Positions 37,575 through 48,000 of a DNA stretch of 64,000 bases are shown here, in pieces. The position numbers and the translations under genes were made by a program. The notes beneath the pieces are model-generated. The model was not told where the DNA came from. It was given only the letters and a program-made list of their open reading frames with translations, and made no database searches. Every line of letters starts with the position of its first letter. Position 1 is the first letter of the stretch. This stretch comes from Corticicoccus populi (GTDB taxonomy: Bacteria > Bacillota > Bacilli > Staphylococcales > Salinicoccaceae): NCBI RefSeq assembly GCF_042686195.1, contig NZ_JBHUOQ010000004.1, forward strand, positions 310,001-374,000, given 5' to 3'.

Positions 37575-37919
37575 ATGAAAAATTCAATTGGCTACGAAAT
37601 CGCATTTTCTTATGATAAATATGAAGATGCAGAGACCCTGGCACCTAAAGTTCTTTACCTCACAAAACTAAAAAGTAATAAAAATTGGTTGATCGATATC
37701 TCTACTGATGATTTCAATAGATTATTGTGTGTCGTAATTAAGGAGGAGGGCATTAACAAACTAAGCTATGCTTATTTAGGTGATATAGTATATAAGGAAG
37801 AATTAGTATTTCATAACATTTCTTTAAACGATGATGTTGATTCGCTCATTATTGATGATATAAAAAACAAAATACTTTTTACTTCTATAATAATTTTAAA
37901 ATGCCTTATCCATTATTAA
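37575..37919 (+). CDS. Hypothetical protein, 114 aa
   Basis: The family is unknown. It starts MKNSIGYEIAFSYDKYED after cggag, with acidic alpha/beta character. The last 20 residues become hydrophobic (ILFTSIIILKCLIHY), which may be a frameshift artefact or a membrane anchor. It is isolated between the lipoproteins and the convergent defence operon. Confidence 0.45.
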   Translation: MKNSIGYEIAFSYDKYEDAETLAPKVLYLTKLKSNKNWLIDISTDDFNRLLCVVIKEEGINKLSYAYLGDIVYKEELVFHNISLNDDVDSLIIDDIKNKILFTSIIILKCLIHY

Positions 37920-38219
37920 TCAATAATGTCTATGATGGTTTATAAAATTTAAGACAATTGATGGTAATGAGATATAGAAGATTTTTAATTAGTATCATCT
38001 GTAATCACTCAAGACAAAACTTCCATACTATCACGGTATATAATCAACAAATATTTCGTTAATGGTGATTCTAATTTGACTTTGATCCATGTTCAATGAA
38101 CTAATCAACATTATTTTTCCAAAAAACTCATCATAATTACGAGCAAGAGATTATATAGGAAACTATAATTTTAAATAAAAAAATGAGCTAGGTGGACTTA
38201 TCTTTTAGATTAAATTGAA
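37920..38219. other. Intergenic region, 300 bp
   Basis: This is an AT-rich gap between convergent genes. I see no clear hairpin terminator, ORF or repeat in it. Confidence 0.35.
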
Positions 38220-39374
38220 TTAAATATTCATTTTCACAATAATATCATTTATAGTATTCTCAATTTCTTCTAAGGTAACTATATACCATTCTCTTGGATT
38301 CTCAATTCTACCATTTGCTGTTGGAATAGATATTTGTAGTTGCTTAGCTTCAAATCTATGATGGATTGCTGATTCTAGTTTTTTCGCACTAAGATTTTGA
38401 ACTTCCCAAGTCGCGATAATTTTTACTGGCCCATACAAATACGTTGCATCATTGTTAGAATTAGCGATACGTTGCTCAATGTTTCCAGTAGTAACACCAA
38501 TCTTATAAAGATTTTGATACTTTGAAGTTTCTATATTTTCATTAAGTGATTTAACTACATAGATATAACCAGTAGAGAAAAATTCTGTAGTTCGTCCCTC
38601 GATTGTTGTTTCTCCCATGACATCACTAATTACTTCAGTAACCATCTTCCCATGACGAGTCCTATCAAAAAGATTAGATGCAAGTGATCTCAAAAGTATT
38701 TCTTTATTTTCAGTTCCATTCTCATAAACTAAATGGAGTTTTGCATTACGATAACCATTTTTATCAGTATAATACTCGCTGATAGATTTAACATAGAGAA
38801 GAACCCCATTATCAATATAAAATTTCCCTGGAATTATATTTTTCTCTGAGTCCATAGGGATTATCTTTCGGATACCGTTAGCAATTTCCTTTTGAACTAG
38901 CTTAAAAAGAGGTTCATATCGTTCAAATTCATTTGCACGTTTACGGACACTATATTTATCTGCGGTATTGATTGTTCTTTTGTATCTAGATAAATCTAAT
39001 AAATTATTCATATCATGTTCTTCTCTAAACAATGTGTCATCTTTCAGAATATCATCTAGTGATTTTACACTTTCCACTGAATCATCGTCCTCCAGGTTAT
39101 CGTGTTCAAGTAAATTAAATTCATCTACATCTGCTAACTTCAACTGTATTTCTGGTTTATTTCGATAACCTTTTAATCTTGAATATAACTTTCTTTCTGT
39201 GATATCTCGAGACTTTTCAGGCTCTTTTCCGTTATGACTTTTCATCCAATCAACAATCTCTTGAAACTTTTCAAATTCTGGATCGATCCGCTTAACTTGT
39301 TTCTTTGGAATATCAGCTACTAACTCATCGAAGTTAGGATCTGAAAAAATATCGTCAATATTAAGCTTTTTCAT
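38220..39374 (-). CDS. GIY-YIG family (T5orf172/MUG113-like) nuclease
   Basis: This 384-residue protein has a C-terminal GIY-YIG domain of the T5orf172 type: GYIYVVKS, then LYKIGVTTGNIEQRIANS with the catalytic Arg, and KKLESAIHHRFEAKQ with the Glu/His pair. The N-terminal 250 residues hold two short helical-repeat-like blocks (FQEIVDWMKSHNGKEP, KLYSRLKGYRNKPEI) found in related predicted restriction proteins. It overlaps the helicase gene by 14 bp and is the last gene of a three-gene operon. It is the likely DNA-cleaving component of that system. Confidence 0.75.
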   Translation of the reverse strand: MKKLNIDDIFSDPNFDELVADIPKKQVKRIDPEFEKFQEIVDWMKSHNGKEPEKSRDITERKLYSRLKGYRNKPEIQLKLADVDEFNLLEHDNLEDDDSVESVKSLDDILKDDTLFREEHDMNNLLDLSRYKRTINTADKYSVRKRANEFERYEPLFKLVQKEIANGIRKIIPMDSEKNIIPGKFYIDNGVLLYVKSISEYYTDKNGYRNAKLHLVYENGTENKEILLRSLASNLFDRTRHGKMVTEVISDVMGETTIEGRTTEFFSTGYIYVVKSLNENIETSKYQNLYKIGVTTGNIEQRIANSNNDATYLYGPVKIIATWEVQNLSAKKLESAIHHRFEAKQLQISIPTANGRIENPREWYIVTLEEIENTINDIIVKMNI

Positions 39375-41289
39375 CTCTCTCTCTCCTTAATTGGTCCAAT
39401 CGCAATAGAGCATAAGCTAATCTTTGCTCATATTGATCAGAGCTAGCTTTATCTGGATTTCTACCATTCTCTTTCTTAAATTGGATAATTTGAGGATATA
39501 ACATCACTAATTCTTCTTCTGTGAATACAAATTTCACTCCATCTATATAGTCTTGAATAAAGCGTAGAACCGGTGCATCTATTTCTTTTGAAATCATTTC
39601 GTATGCACGTTGAAATGGGTTGACTTCGTCTATTAAATCAATCGCAATTTCGTCAATTTTTATAAACTTATTAGCCATTCTAAGAAATTGATCTCCACCC
39701 ATGCCTGTTTCTCGCTCTGCTGACTGAATTACTGATTCAGCAACGATATGCTGTCTTACTTCTTCGGTTTCACTATTCGATAAGTCTGGATACTTAGTCA
39801 TTATTACTCTGGGTATCAACTGCTTATTAATAACTTTTGAATCGATACCACCAGCAATAGCTTGCTGAATCTGAGTATCTTGTAATATTGATGCTTTTAA
39901 ATCTGTCATATCATTTTCAATAATATTTTTTGTTCTTTCGCTACTTGGTTCTTTCAAGCCTTTAATAAAGATATCTGTTCCATTACCCATCTGCTCATCG
40001 TTATCTTTTCTTTTAAATGTAAAGTTTGGTGCTAATACTGACTCCATTAGCAAACTAGCTGTAATTGCCTTCATAATATTATTAACAGCAAACATTACCT
40101 CGTCGTCTTGTGCATCTGGTTGAGCAATTAGGTTGGTAAATTGTGCATGTGTTTTGTTTGAGCTATCACGCGTTACACGACCAATAATTTGTACAACTTC
40201 AGTTAGTGAATTACGATATCCTATTGTTAAAGCATATTCAGCATATGGCCAATCAAAACCTTCTTTTGCCATTCCAAGTGCTATAATAATATCTAAATCC
40301 TCAAGCTCTGACATATTTCTAATATATTCCTGGGTTGCTTCTCTCTCTTCTTCAGTTACTAGATCAGCAACTTTCAAGACTCTTCCTGATTTTTCAGTAA
40401 CATACCAAATTCCAGTATCTTTATCATAATGTGCATCACCTAGATGTCCAAGTATGCGATCTACTTCATCATATTTATCTTTAGTAGATTCTCCGGAGTT
40501 AACATTTGGAATATGAATGATAGTTTTTTTAGACGTATCTAATACCTCTGAAATAGCATCAGTGTAACGTCCTCTATAAAAGCTATAACCCATAGCAAAA
40601 CTTTTTAAGTGTTTATACCCCTCTAACTGTTCATAATAGGTATATGTCACATTCTCAAATTTCTGTTCATCTCTAGATTCTAGAATCGGAACTGAGTCCC
40701 CACGAAAATACGATCCTGTCATTGCAATAAGGTGAGCTGAAGAGTTGCTCATTATACTTCGGACAGCGTTACCTATTATTGAGCTTTCATCACGAGATAC
40801 ATGGTGGAATTCATCAATAGCTAATACAATATCATTAAAATCTGTATCATATAATTTATCATATGCAAATCGTAAAGTTGCATGAGTACAAAGTAAAATC
40901 TTATCTTCTATATCTTCCGAATTAATGAAGTCCAAGAATTTAGAAACTTTACTAGTGTTGGAGCCACGGTTTGTGAGATTATTTTCCTGTTTAATATTCC
41001 AATCCGAGTAAAAACCGTACTCTTGTAGATGTGTAGACTGAAATGATTTTCCGATCGATCGTTCAGGAACAGCAATAACTACTTTTTTCAGTCCTTGATT
41101 TATAAGTTTATCCAGGGCTACAAACATTAAAGCTCTTGATTTCCCTGAGGCCGGAGGAGCCTTAATTAATAAATATTGTGCGTCTCGTTTTTCATATACG
41201 AGTGCCTGCATTTCACGCATACCTAATGAATTTGTATTTTGGCTCTTTTCATTACTATTATAATTTATTTCAAAGATATTAGATGTCAT
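39361..41289 (-). CDS. SF2 DEAD/DEAH-type helicase of a putative restriction system
   Basis: This 642-residue SF2 ATPase has Walker A APPASGKSRAL near residues 45-55, Walker B LAIDEFHHVS near 160, motif III-like LIAMTGSYF, and motif VI-like QIIGRVTRDS near 380. The C-terminal 250 residues are helical and unassigned. Such helicases serve as translocases in type I/III and related restriction systems. Its ATG overlaps the stop of the methyltransferase gene (ATGA), and its end overlaps the GIY-YIG gene, so the three are translated together. Confidence 0.8.
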   Translation of the reverse strand: MTSNIFEINYNSNEKSQNTNSLGMREMQALVYEKRDAQYLLIKAPPASGKSRALMFVALDKLINQGLKKVVIAVPERSIGKSFQSTHLQEYGFYSDWNIKQENNLTNRGSNTSKVSKFLDFINSEDIEDKILLCTHATLRFAYDKLYDTDFNDIVLAIDEFHHVSRDESSIIGNAVRSIMSNSSAHLIAMTGSYFRGDSVPILESRDEQKFENVTYTYYEQLEGYKHLKSFAMGYSFYRGRYTDAISEVLDTSKKTIIHIPNVNSGESTKDKYDEVDRILGHLGDAHYDKDTGIWYVTEKSGRVLKVADLVTEEEREATQEYIRNMSELEDLDIIIALGMAKEGFDWPYAEYALTIGYRNSLTEVVQIIGRVTRDSSNKTHAQFTNLIAQPDAQDDEVMFAVNNIMKAITASLLMESVLAPNFTFKRKDNDEQMGNGTDIFIKGLKEPSSERTKNIIENDMTDLKASILQDTQIQQAIAGGIDSKVINKQLIPRVIMTKYPDLSNSETEEVRQHIVAESVIQSAERETGMGGDQFLRMANKFIKIDEIAIDLIDEVNPFQRAYEMISKEIDAPVLRFIQDYIDGVKFVFTEEELVMLYPQIIQFKKENGRNPDKASSDQYEQRLAYALLRLDQLRRERDEKA

Positions 41290-44030
41290 TTCTTCACCTC
41301 AATTATTTTTTTATAAAGTTTTATTAGCTCTTTTAAACGACTGTCATCAGATTTAAAAGGCTCTTGCTTATAGGCACGTTCGACAATGCCATCTATTTTT
41401 TCATGAGCTTTTCTCAATCTTTCGTTCATTGGTTTACTAGCACCTCCATAAAGCTCACCTAATGTCCCGCCTTCTTCTTCACGAATATCTAACATATCTA
41501 AAACAGCTTCCTCAAGTGTGTTTTTACGATGTGTCGAAAGCGCTGGAATAGGAAATGTATTATAAACCATTCCTGAAGAATATCTGTATCTTGATTCTAA
41601 TTTTCCACCAAATGATCGAAGCCAGATCATATGCATACGAGATGATATAATTCCTAAAAGCCAGATCGGTGCATTGTATACTTGGTAGTTAGCATTAGTT
41701 CCTATAGTGTTCTCATCAATAAATATTGCTGGAATGTACTGTCTATATTCAGAATTTATTACTGGTAGTATAAGTGAGGGGTTTTTCTGATATCTGTCCT
41801 CTGCAAATTTCCATGGTTTGTATTCTGCTTTTTTCGTACCGACCCGTTTGCTCTGACTTCTAAAATCTTTTACTTTTCGCAATCGTTCTTTTATAAAAGG
41901 TACTTCACATGCCTCATCTACCTCATTATCTTCTATCCATAGAGCATATGAATAAGTGTCGTTTACCAAATCATTGGCATTTATACATTTTTTCATAAAT
42001 TTCTTTACCTTTGGATATTTATTTATAAGATTATCTCGATCTTCTATAGATAATATAAGATTGTCATCACCGTATTCTGCGCTCCCCACATTCATTAAAA
42101 AAGGAAGCTGATTGCTCGGTTTTTTTGATTTAACTATGTTAAAACTTTCACCAGCTTCTAAATATCCATTTATTTCTTCAACTTCAATAATGTCTTCACC
42201 TTTAAAAATTAACTTACTACTATCATTTTTATTTGAAAAACCTACAATTACAACAGTAACTCCCGCTTTGTTTTTAGCACTATTAGTCCATTTAAAAGAC
42301 GGATACGCAAATGAAATTTCTAATTTATCTAGAATATTATCTATTATAAATGGGGTTTGTTCACCTTGAAAAAGCGAATTAGTAGAAACAAACGCAAATT
42401 GAGCATTATTCTGGTAAATATACCTTTGTGCTTTTACGAACCACCCAAAAATATAATCCATTATTCTCGTTTTAATTGGATGAATTGCTATACTTAAATC
42501 TTCTTTTTGTTCTTGATTTTGAGGATTACGACCTTTTGTTCCGATATATGGCGGATTACCTATAATATAAATTTCTTCATCCTTTTCATGCGGCACAATA
42601 TTTTCCCAATTCAATAGGAGAGCGTTACCTTGCACAATATTCCCAGATTTTTGTAATGGTAATGTCTTCGCCTGATCATCAGCAAGAGCATCATTCATTT
42701 CAATGTTCATTTGATGTTCAGCTATATAAAGTGAAAGAATAGCTACTTCATGCGCAAATTCTTCAATTTCAATTCCTGAAAATTGTTTTAATTTTATACT
42801 AGATTCATTGAATAGTTTACCTTGATAAACACTTTTTTCATTTAATGATACTCTCACTTCACGAATTTTCACTAGAATCTCAATTTCAAGTTTCCGAAGC
42901 TCTTTATAAGTAATAATCAAAAAGTTACCTGCACCACACGCAGGATCAAAGAATTTTATTTGACTCATTCTTTCTAACAAGTTATTTAACTGTTTAATAA
43001 TAATTCTTTGCTGTTCTCTTTTTTGTTTATTAGAGATATTACGATCTAAATAGTCATCTGCTCGAGTTGCAAGTCTGTAATATTCCAACCAAAGCTTGTC
43101 TAAAAAAAGCGGTTTAATTACTTTCATGATATTCTCTACACTGGTATAATGCATACCGGACTTTTGACGTTCTTCTTTATTAGTAACCGTTTGAATCATT
43201 GCACCTAATATATCAGGATTTATTTCGTTCCAATTAAGCAATTCTCCTGCTTCTATAAGAAGCTTTCTGCTAGAGGTATTAAATTTTAAATTGTGATGTG
43301 GTTCTTTAAAAATTTTACCATTAACGTATGGAAACTTACTTAACCATACAGGAGTGTTCTGCCTTTCATTTTCTGGCACATCTAAAATAGAAAATAGTTC
43401 TCGAATAACCAAGTTTAAATTGCTACCATCTAATTGTGTTCTTGTTTTAAGTATATTAGTGAACGAATTTTTAGGTATAATTTCTGTATCCTCTGAAAAA
43501 TACATAAATAGTGACCTTATTAAGAAAAGATTAAAGTATTTATCATCAAGATCAGGATTAATTTTCACTAACTCATCGTACAACTTTGTGAATCGTTCTG
43601 CGGCCTTTATGTCTGCAAGATTTTCTTTTTGATAATCCACTTTCTCTACACCATTCCATGCAAGGAAAAATTCTGCATAATTCGGTAAATCACTAAAATT
43701 TATAGCGAGAGATTCACTCGTTTTTGTATCTTTTGCATATAATAATTCAAAATCTGTTGTAATAAGATATCTTGGTTTTTTCTTATGAGATACTATTTCT
43801 TTCTCTATCTCATCAATAGCCACTAATGGATTACTATTAACTACTCGATAACGAATTTTACTCTTTATTAAAAAATCTCCTTCAGTACTTAAAGCTCTTC
43901 CAATGCTTACTTTTGGTATATCAAATAGGCTTAAAAACTCCTCAATGAAACTCCATTTATTTAAGTTTTCAACTAGATACTTTGTTCTATCTTCAATTTC
44001 CGTAATTGATAATATACTTTTCTTCGACAT
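41286..44030 (-). CDS. MmeI-like N6-adenine DNA methyltransferase without nuclease motif
   Basis: This 914-residue methyltransferase has an N-terminal region laid out like the MmeI nuclease domain (ending RYLITTDFELLYAKD, then FSDLPNYAEFFLAWNG), but I cannot find the PD-ExK residues. Motif I, FDPACGAGNFLI, is near residue 360 and motif IV, GNPPYIGTKG, near 492, both typical of N6-adenine enzymes. The C-terminal part (about 650-914) would be the target-recognition domain (WLRSFGGKLESRYRYSSGMVYN). It would mark host DNA while its helicase and GIY-YIG partners act on foreign DNA. It starts after AAAGGA and leads the operon. Confidence 0.8.
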   Translation of the reverse strand: MSKKSILSITEIEDRTKYLVENLNKWSFIEEFLSLFDIPKVSIGRALSTEGDFLIKSKIRYRVVNSNPLVAIDEIEKEIVSHKKKPRYLITTDFELLYAKDTKTSESLAINFSDLPNYAEFFLAWNGVEKVDYQKENLADIKAAERFTKLYDELVKINPDLDDKYFNLFLIRSLFMYFSEDTEIIPKNSFTNILKTRTQLDGSNLNLVIRELFSILDVPENERQNTPVWLSKFPYVNGKIFKEPHHNLKFNTSSRKLLIEAGELLNWNEINPDILGAMIQTVTNKEERQKSGMHYTSVENIMKVIKPLFLDKLWLEYYRLATRADDYLDRNISNKQKREQQRIIIKQLNNLLERMSQIKFFDPACGAGNFLIITYKELRKLEIEILVKIREVRVSLNEKSVYQGKLFNESSIKLKQFSGIEIEEFAHEVAILSLYIAEHQMNIEMNDALADDQAKTLPLQKSGNIVQGNALLLNWENIVPHEKDEEIYIIGNPPYIGTKGRNPQNQEQKEDLSIAIHPIKTRIMDYIFGWFVKAQRYIYQNNAQFAFVSTNSLFQGEQTPFIIDNILDKLEISFAYPSFKWTNSAKNKAGVTVVIVGFSNKNDSSKLIFKGEDIIEVEEINGYLEAGESFNIVKSKKPSNQLPFLMNVGSAEYGDDNLILSIEDRDNLINKYPKVKKFMKKCINANDLVNDTYSYALWIEDNEVDEACEVPFIKERLRKVKDFRSQSKRVGTKKAEYKPWKFAEDRYQKNPSLILPVINSEYRQYIPAIFIDENTIGTNANYQVYNAPIWLLGIISSRMHMIWLRSFGGKLESRYRYSSGMVYNTFPIPALSTHRKNTLEEAVLDMLDIREEEGGTLGELYGGASKPMNERLRKAHEKIDGIVERAYKQEPFKSDDSRLKELIKLYKKIIEVKK

Positions 44031-44234
44031 ATTTACATTCCTTTAAATTTAGTAATTCTAAATATATCTTAACACCTCAGAGAATATATTTCTTAAATCG
44101 AATCATCGACAAGTCAGGATTTCTTCCAATATCGATAGGCTCGAAATTTCTCTAATGAGTACAGGCGGATAAAATTCTTACTAATTATGTACACCTATTG
44201 ATATATTTCTGATTCAAAGACATTTTAATCTACT

Positions 44235-44292
44235 AAAAACCGCATTAACGATGATATGCTTCTACGTATCACTCTACTATGCGTTCTTTTTA
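44235..44292. repeat. SCC-type att site, border of the adhesin cassette and the ccr element
   Basis: On the minus strand this reads GAAGCATATCATCGTTAATGCGG followed by a T run, very close to the staphylococcal att consensus. It is preceded by GTGATACGTA and an imperfect inverted arm, AAAAAGAACGCATAGT. It is the best match to a functional att site in the array after the rlmH site. Confidence 0.8.
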
Positions 44293-44384
44293 TATAATAA
44301 TTAATGAATTATACAAGTTAAAAAAACTGTATTCTTACAAATCCGATTAATGACGACTGAATTGTGGAGATTGAAATCCTTTAA

Positions 44385-44900
44385 AAATTACTGGACTGCC
44401 AATACAATCTTTTGTACATTGCCAAAAAGATATTATTCATAACAGGTTTTTCAGCCTTTTCTATACAGATTCTATCAGATTCAGCTGAGGACTATACAGC
44501 AACAAGAAGATGAGTTCCAGTCAAACCTTGTTCTCAAAGAGAAATGATTGTGTACTCTTTGCATGATGAATCCCTATATTATGCAGTATCATAACAATTT
44601 TCCCTGATGAATAGTGCTTGAGAAATCGCTCCAGAAATTTCAAGAAAACATTAGCATCATACTTTTCTTTTATACAGAAGATTTCTGTCAGCTTCATAAA
44701 TAAAGGTTACCCATAAATTCGAACTTTTTACACTGGAAATAGGTCGACACCATCCGCTGTCTGAAACCCAGAAATCAAGTGCTTTGAATGGTTTGATAAC
44801 CGATAATAATGGACTCATCCTGTAATAAAAATTCATCATATTTAATCTCGAAACTTTCTTCACTCTAGAATGAGCAATTTCTTAGAATTGCTTATATAGC
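44385..44900 (-). mobile_element. Decayed IS630-family transposase
   Basis: Several frames on the minus strand give pieces of an IS630-type DDE transposase: KYDEFLLQDESIIIGYQTIQ, GKIVMILHNIGIHHAKS, and LLYSPQLNLIES as the degenerate PxYSPxLNPIE motif. Stops and frameshifts break the gene. Terminal repeats are not recognisable. Confidence 0.65.
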
Positions 44901-44971
44901 TGATGAGCAAATTTATTAAATGTGTCAGAAAAATGTTTTATTCTGTTATCTACTAAAAAAAAGAAAAAAGT

Positions 44972-45001
44972 GATATTTTAACAGGGATATACTGTTATAA
45001 T
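44972..45001 (+). promoter_or_regulatory. Extended -10 promoter of the giant Cna_B adhesin
   Basis: TGTTATAAT at 44993-45001 is a consensus extended -10 box. A weak -35 (gatatt or similar) lies upstream. It is about 90 bp before the TTG start of the adhesin gene, in an otherwise empty stretch. Confidence 0.5.
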
Positions 45002-45089
45002 ATAGTTGGAAAAAGTAATTCCACATAATTATTTATTAAGTGGATTGAATTAAACTGATTATACGTTAGAGAGATGGAGTGAAGCTAAT

Positions 45090-48000
45090 TTGAAAAGGTA
45101 TTTACAGATTTACTTAGCAATTATTTTAGTAGTGACTTCTCTGTTTTCTTATCCATTATCTGTTTTGGGAGAGGATAACATATCTGAGGAAGATATGGAT
45201 GTAGAGATTGATTCTCCAATGGAATCAGAAGCTACTACAGAAGAAGCATCAAATGATGAAGAAAACACTAGAGAAGAGGAACCGGTTGTTGAAGAAAACA
45301 ATACGAACAATACGGTAGAGGAAACAATTTCTGAAGAAGTAAATGACGGGACTGAAGAGGCAGTCAATGAAGACGATGCTGCAGAAGAAGAAGAAACAGC
45401 TGTTGAGGAAGAACAAGCTGTTGAAGAGGAAGATGAGGAGAAACAAGGTTTCAGTCTTGAAGTAAAGCAGGCTGTTGATATGGATGGTAATGCAATCACT
45501 ACTGGAAATGCCTTGAATCCTGAAGCAACTTTTGTTTTACAATTGGACGGACGTATTAAAGGTTCTCATAACTATGAAGCAGGAGACGTTGAAACATATC
45601 AGCTTCCCGCATCCGTTAATGTTGCAAATGCTACAACTGGTCAGGCGACAGTAGATGGGACGAATGTCGCAGCATATACTGTTAATGCAAATGGAAACGT
45701 AGTCATTGAGTTTAACACGTCGATTGAATCGGTGGGCAATACTTTCGCAGATTTTAAAGCTGAAGTCGTTCTCAATAGTAGTACGGTGGATGAATCTGCT
45801 GAAGAAGCATACATAGCACCTATCGGCAGTGAATCGGGCATAGTCGTCCCATTGGATATTGAATCGGATGAAGAGAAACAAGGCTTTAGTCTGGAACTCA
45901 GTGAAGCACTGACAACTGACGAAGAAGCAATTACTGAAGAAGCCCCATTAGACCCTGAAGACGCATTTACACTGGTGCTGAATGGTAATGTATCATCAGA
46001 TATTAATTATGAAGCAGGAGACGAATTATCATTTAATATCCCAGCTTCAGTCAATGTTGAAGCATCAGAAGGTGTGTTAATTGCAGAAGGTATTGATATT
46101 GCACACTATGTGGTTGGTTCTGATAATAGTGTTTCTATTACATTTACAGAGGGTGTAGAAACAGCTGATGCATCTATCGCAAAAGTAAATGTAGAAACAA
46201 CATTAAACGAATCAGCAATTAATACTGAAACAAACGAAGCAGTGATTAGTCCGATTGACAATGAAGCTGCAGTTGTGATACCACTCGCTGTTGAGTCTGA
46301 TGAGGAGAAGCAGGGCTTCAGTCTGGAACTCAGTGAAGCACTGACAACTGACGATGAAGCCATTACTGAAGAAGCACCATTAGACCCTGAAGATGTATTT
46401 ACACTAGTACTGAATGGTAAAGTATCATCGGATATTAATTATGAAGCAGGCGATACAGTATCATTCAAAATTCCTGCATCTGTTGAAGCAGAAGCGACAG
46501 AAGGCACATTATCTGCAGATGATACTAAATTCGCAACATATGTTGTGAACACAGATAACACTGTGGATGTTGAATTTACTGAAGGTATAGAGTCTGTTAA
46601 AGATACGATTGCCGGGGTTGATGTCGATGTAACATTAACTGAATCCTTAATTGACGCGGAAGCTGAAGAAGCTAACATTGAGCCGATTGGCGATGAGAAC
46701 AGTCTGACTATCCCTTTGGATATTGATGAATCATCAGTCGGGCCTCAAAATATTGATGGTTTTAATCTTCAGATTGACTCACTATTGGATATGTCTGGTG
46801 TTGAAATCAGTGACCAGAATCCTCTGGGGCTTACTGATGAATTTATTTTAAACATACATTGGTCATTGGATAATAATCATGGGATTAATGAAGGTGATAC
46901 CCTAACGATTGACCTGCCACAGGGTATATTGATTGTTGCAGAGGCCTCAGGCACACTTGATGTTAGTGGTGAACCTGTACTTGACTATGTGATACGCACA
47001 GACGGCACGATGGAAATCACATTCCGAAGTGGTGTGGAAAATTGGAGTAATATTGAAGGGATTATTACCGCACAGTCAAGTGTTGATATTGACAATGCGG
47101 TTGTTGAAGATAATGAACTCGTACTTCAACCAATTGGTGAGGAAGGTGAGAAGCGTTTCCCGATTGATTTAGGAGAACGTAATAAAACTATTGAAAAGGC
47201 CGGAGAACCCAATCGGAATTACAATGCAGAAACGATTGACTGGACCATTACTGCTAATACCGGGAACGGTAATCTGACGGGAAGTATCATTACTGATACA
47301 CTGCCTGAAGGTGTAGAGTATCAGGACGGCAGTTTGGTTGTTACACGTTATGATGTAAACTTAAACGGTCAAAGAATCGGTGAAGGTGAAGTTGTTGAAA
47401 TCACTCCGACAGTAGAAAATGGTGTATTAACAATTCCTGTTGACGGTGAACCTGCCGAGTATGTGATTGAATATACGACAGATATCGTTGATGATGAAGC
47501 GACATCATTCCGTAATAATGCTGTATTTACAGATGATGATTTAGAACCTGTAGGTGCAAATGCCACAGTAACAATCGATAGAGGATCTTCTATTACGAAA
47601 TCAGCAGGCGAATACAACCCTGTATCAGGTGAAATTGAATGGACAGTTGAATTTAACTATAATCAAAAGTCATTAGAAGGTGAGACCTTTGAAGACAGCT
47701 GGCAGCCTGCAGGCGTACTTAATCTTGTTGGTGAACCGCAGTTTGAAAGAATGACAATTAATCCTGAAACCGGGGCAGCGAGTGGTACAGGAGAGTATGG
47801 ACTACCTGATGGTGCATTGTTCACAGCAGGAGATGATAGTTTTAGTGTAACAGGTATCACAACAAATGAAGCATACCGTGTGACGTATACTACAACCGTT
47901 GCGGATCGGGTAATGGACGGTTTGAATATTGAGAATGTTGCTGGTTACGGTGAAGAAAATGATGGATCGGGTATCAATATCGGTCAGTTCATCGGTAATA

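Noticed and set aside
45149..46678. Ser-rich antisense ORFs opposite the N-terminal part of the giant adhesin
   Set aside because: They are shadows of the Glu/Asp/Thr-rich coding strand with no initiation signals.
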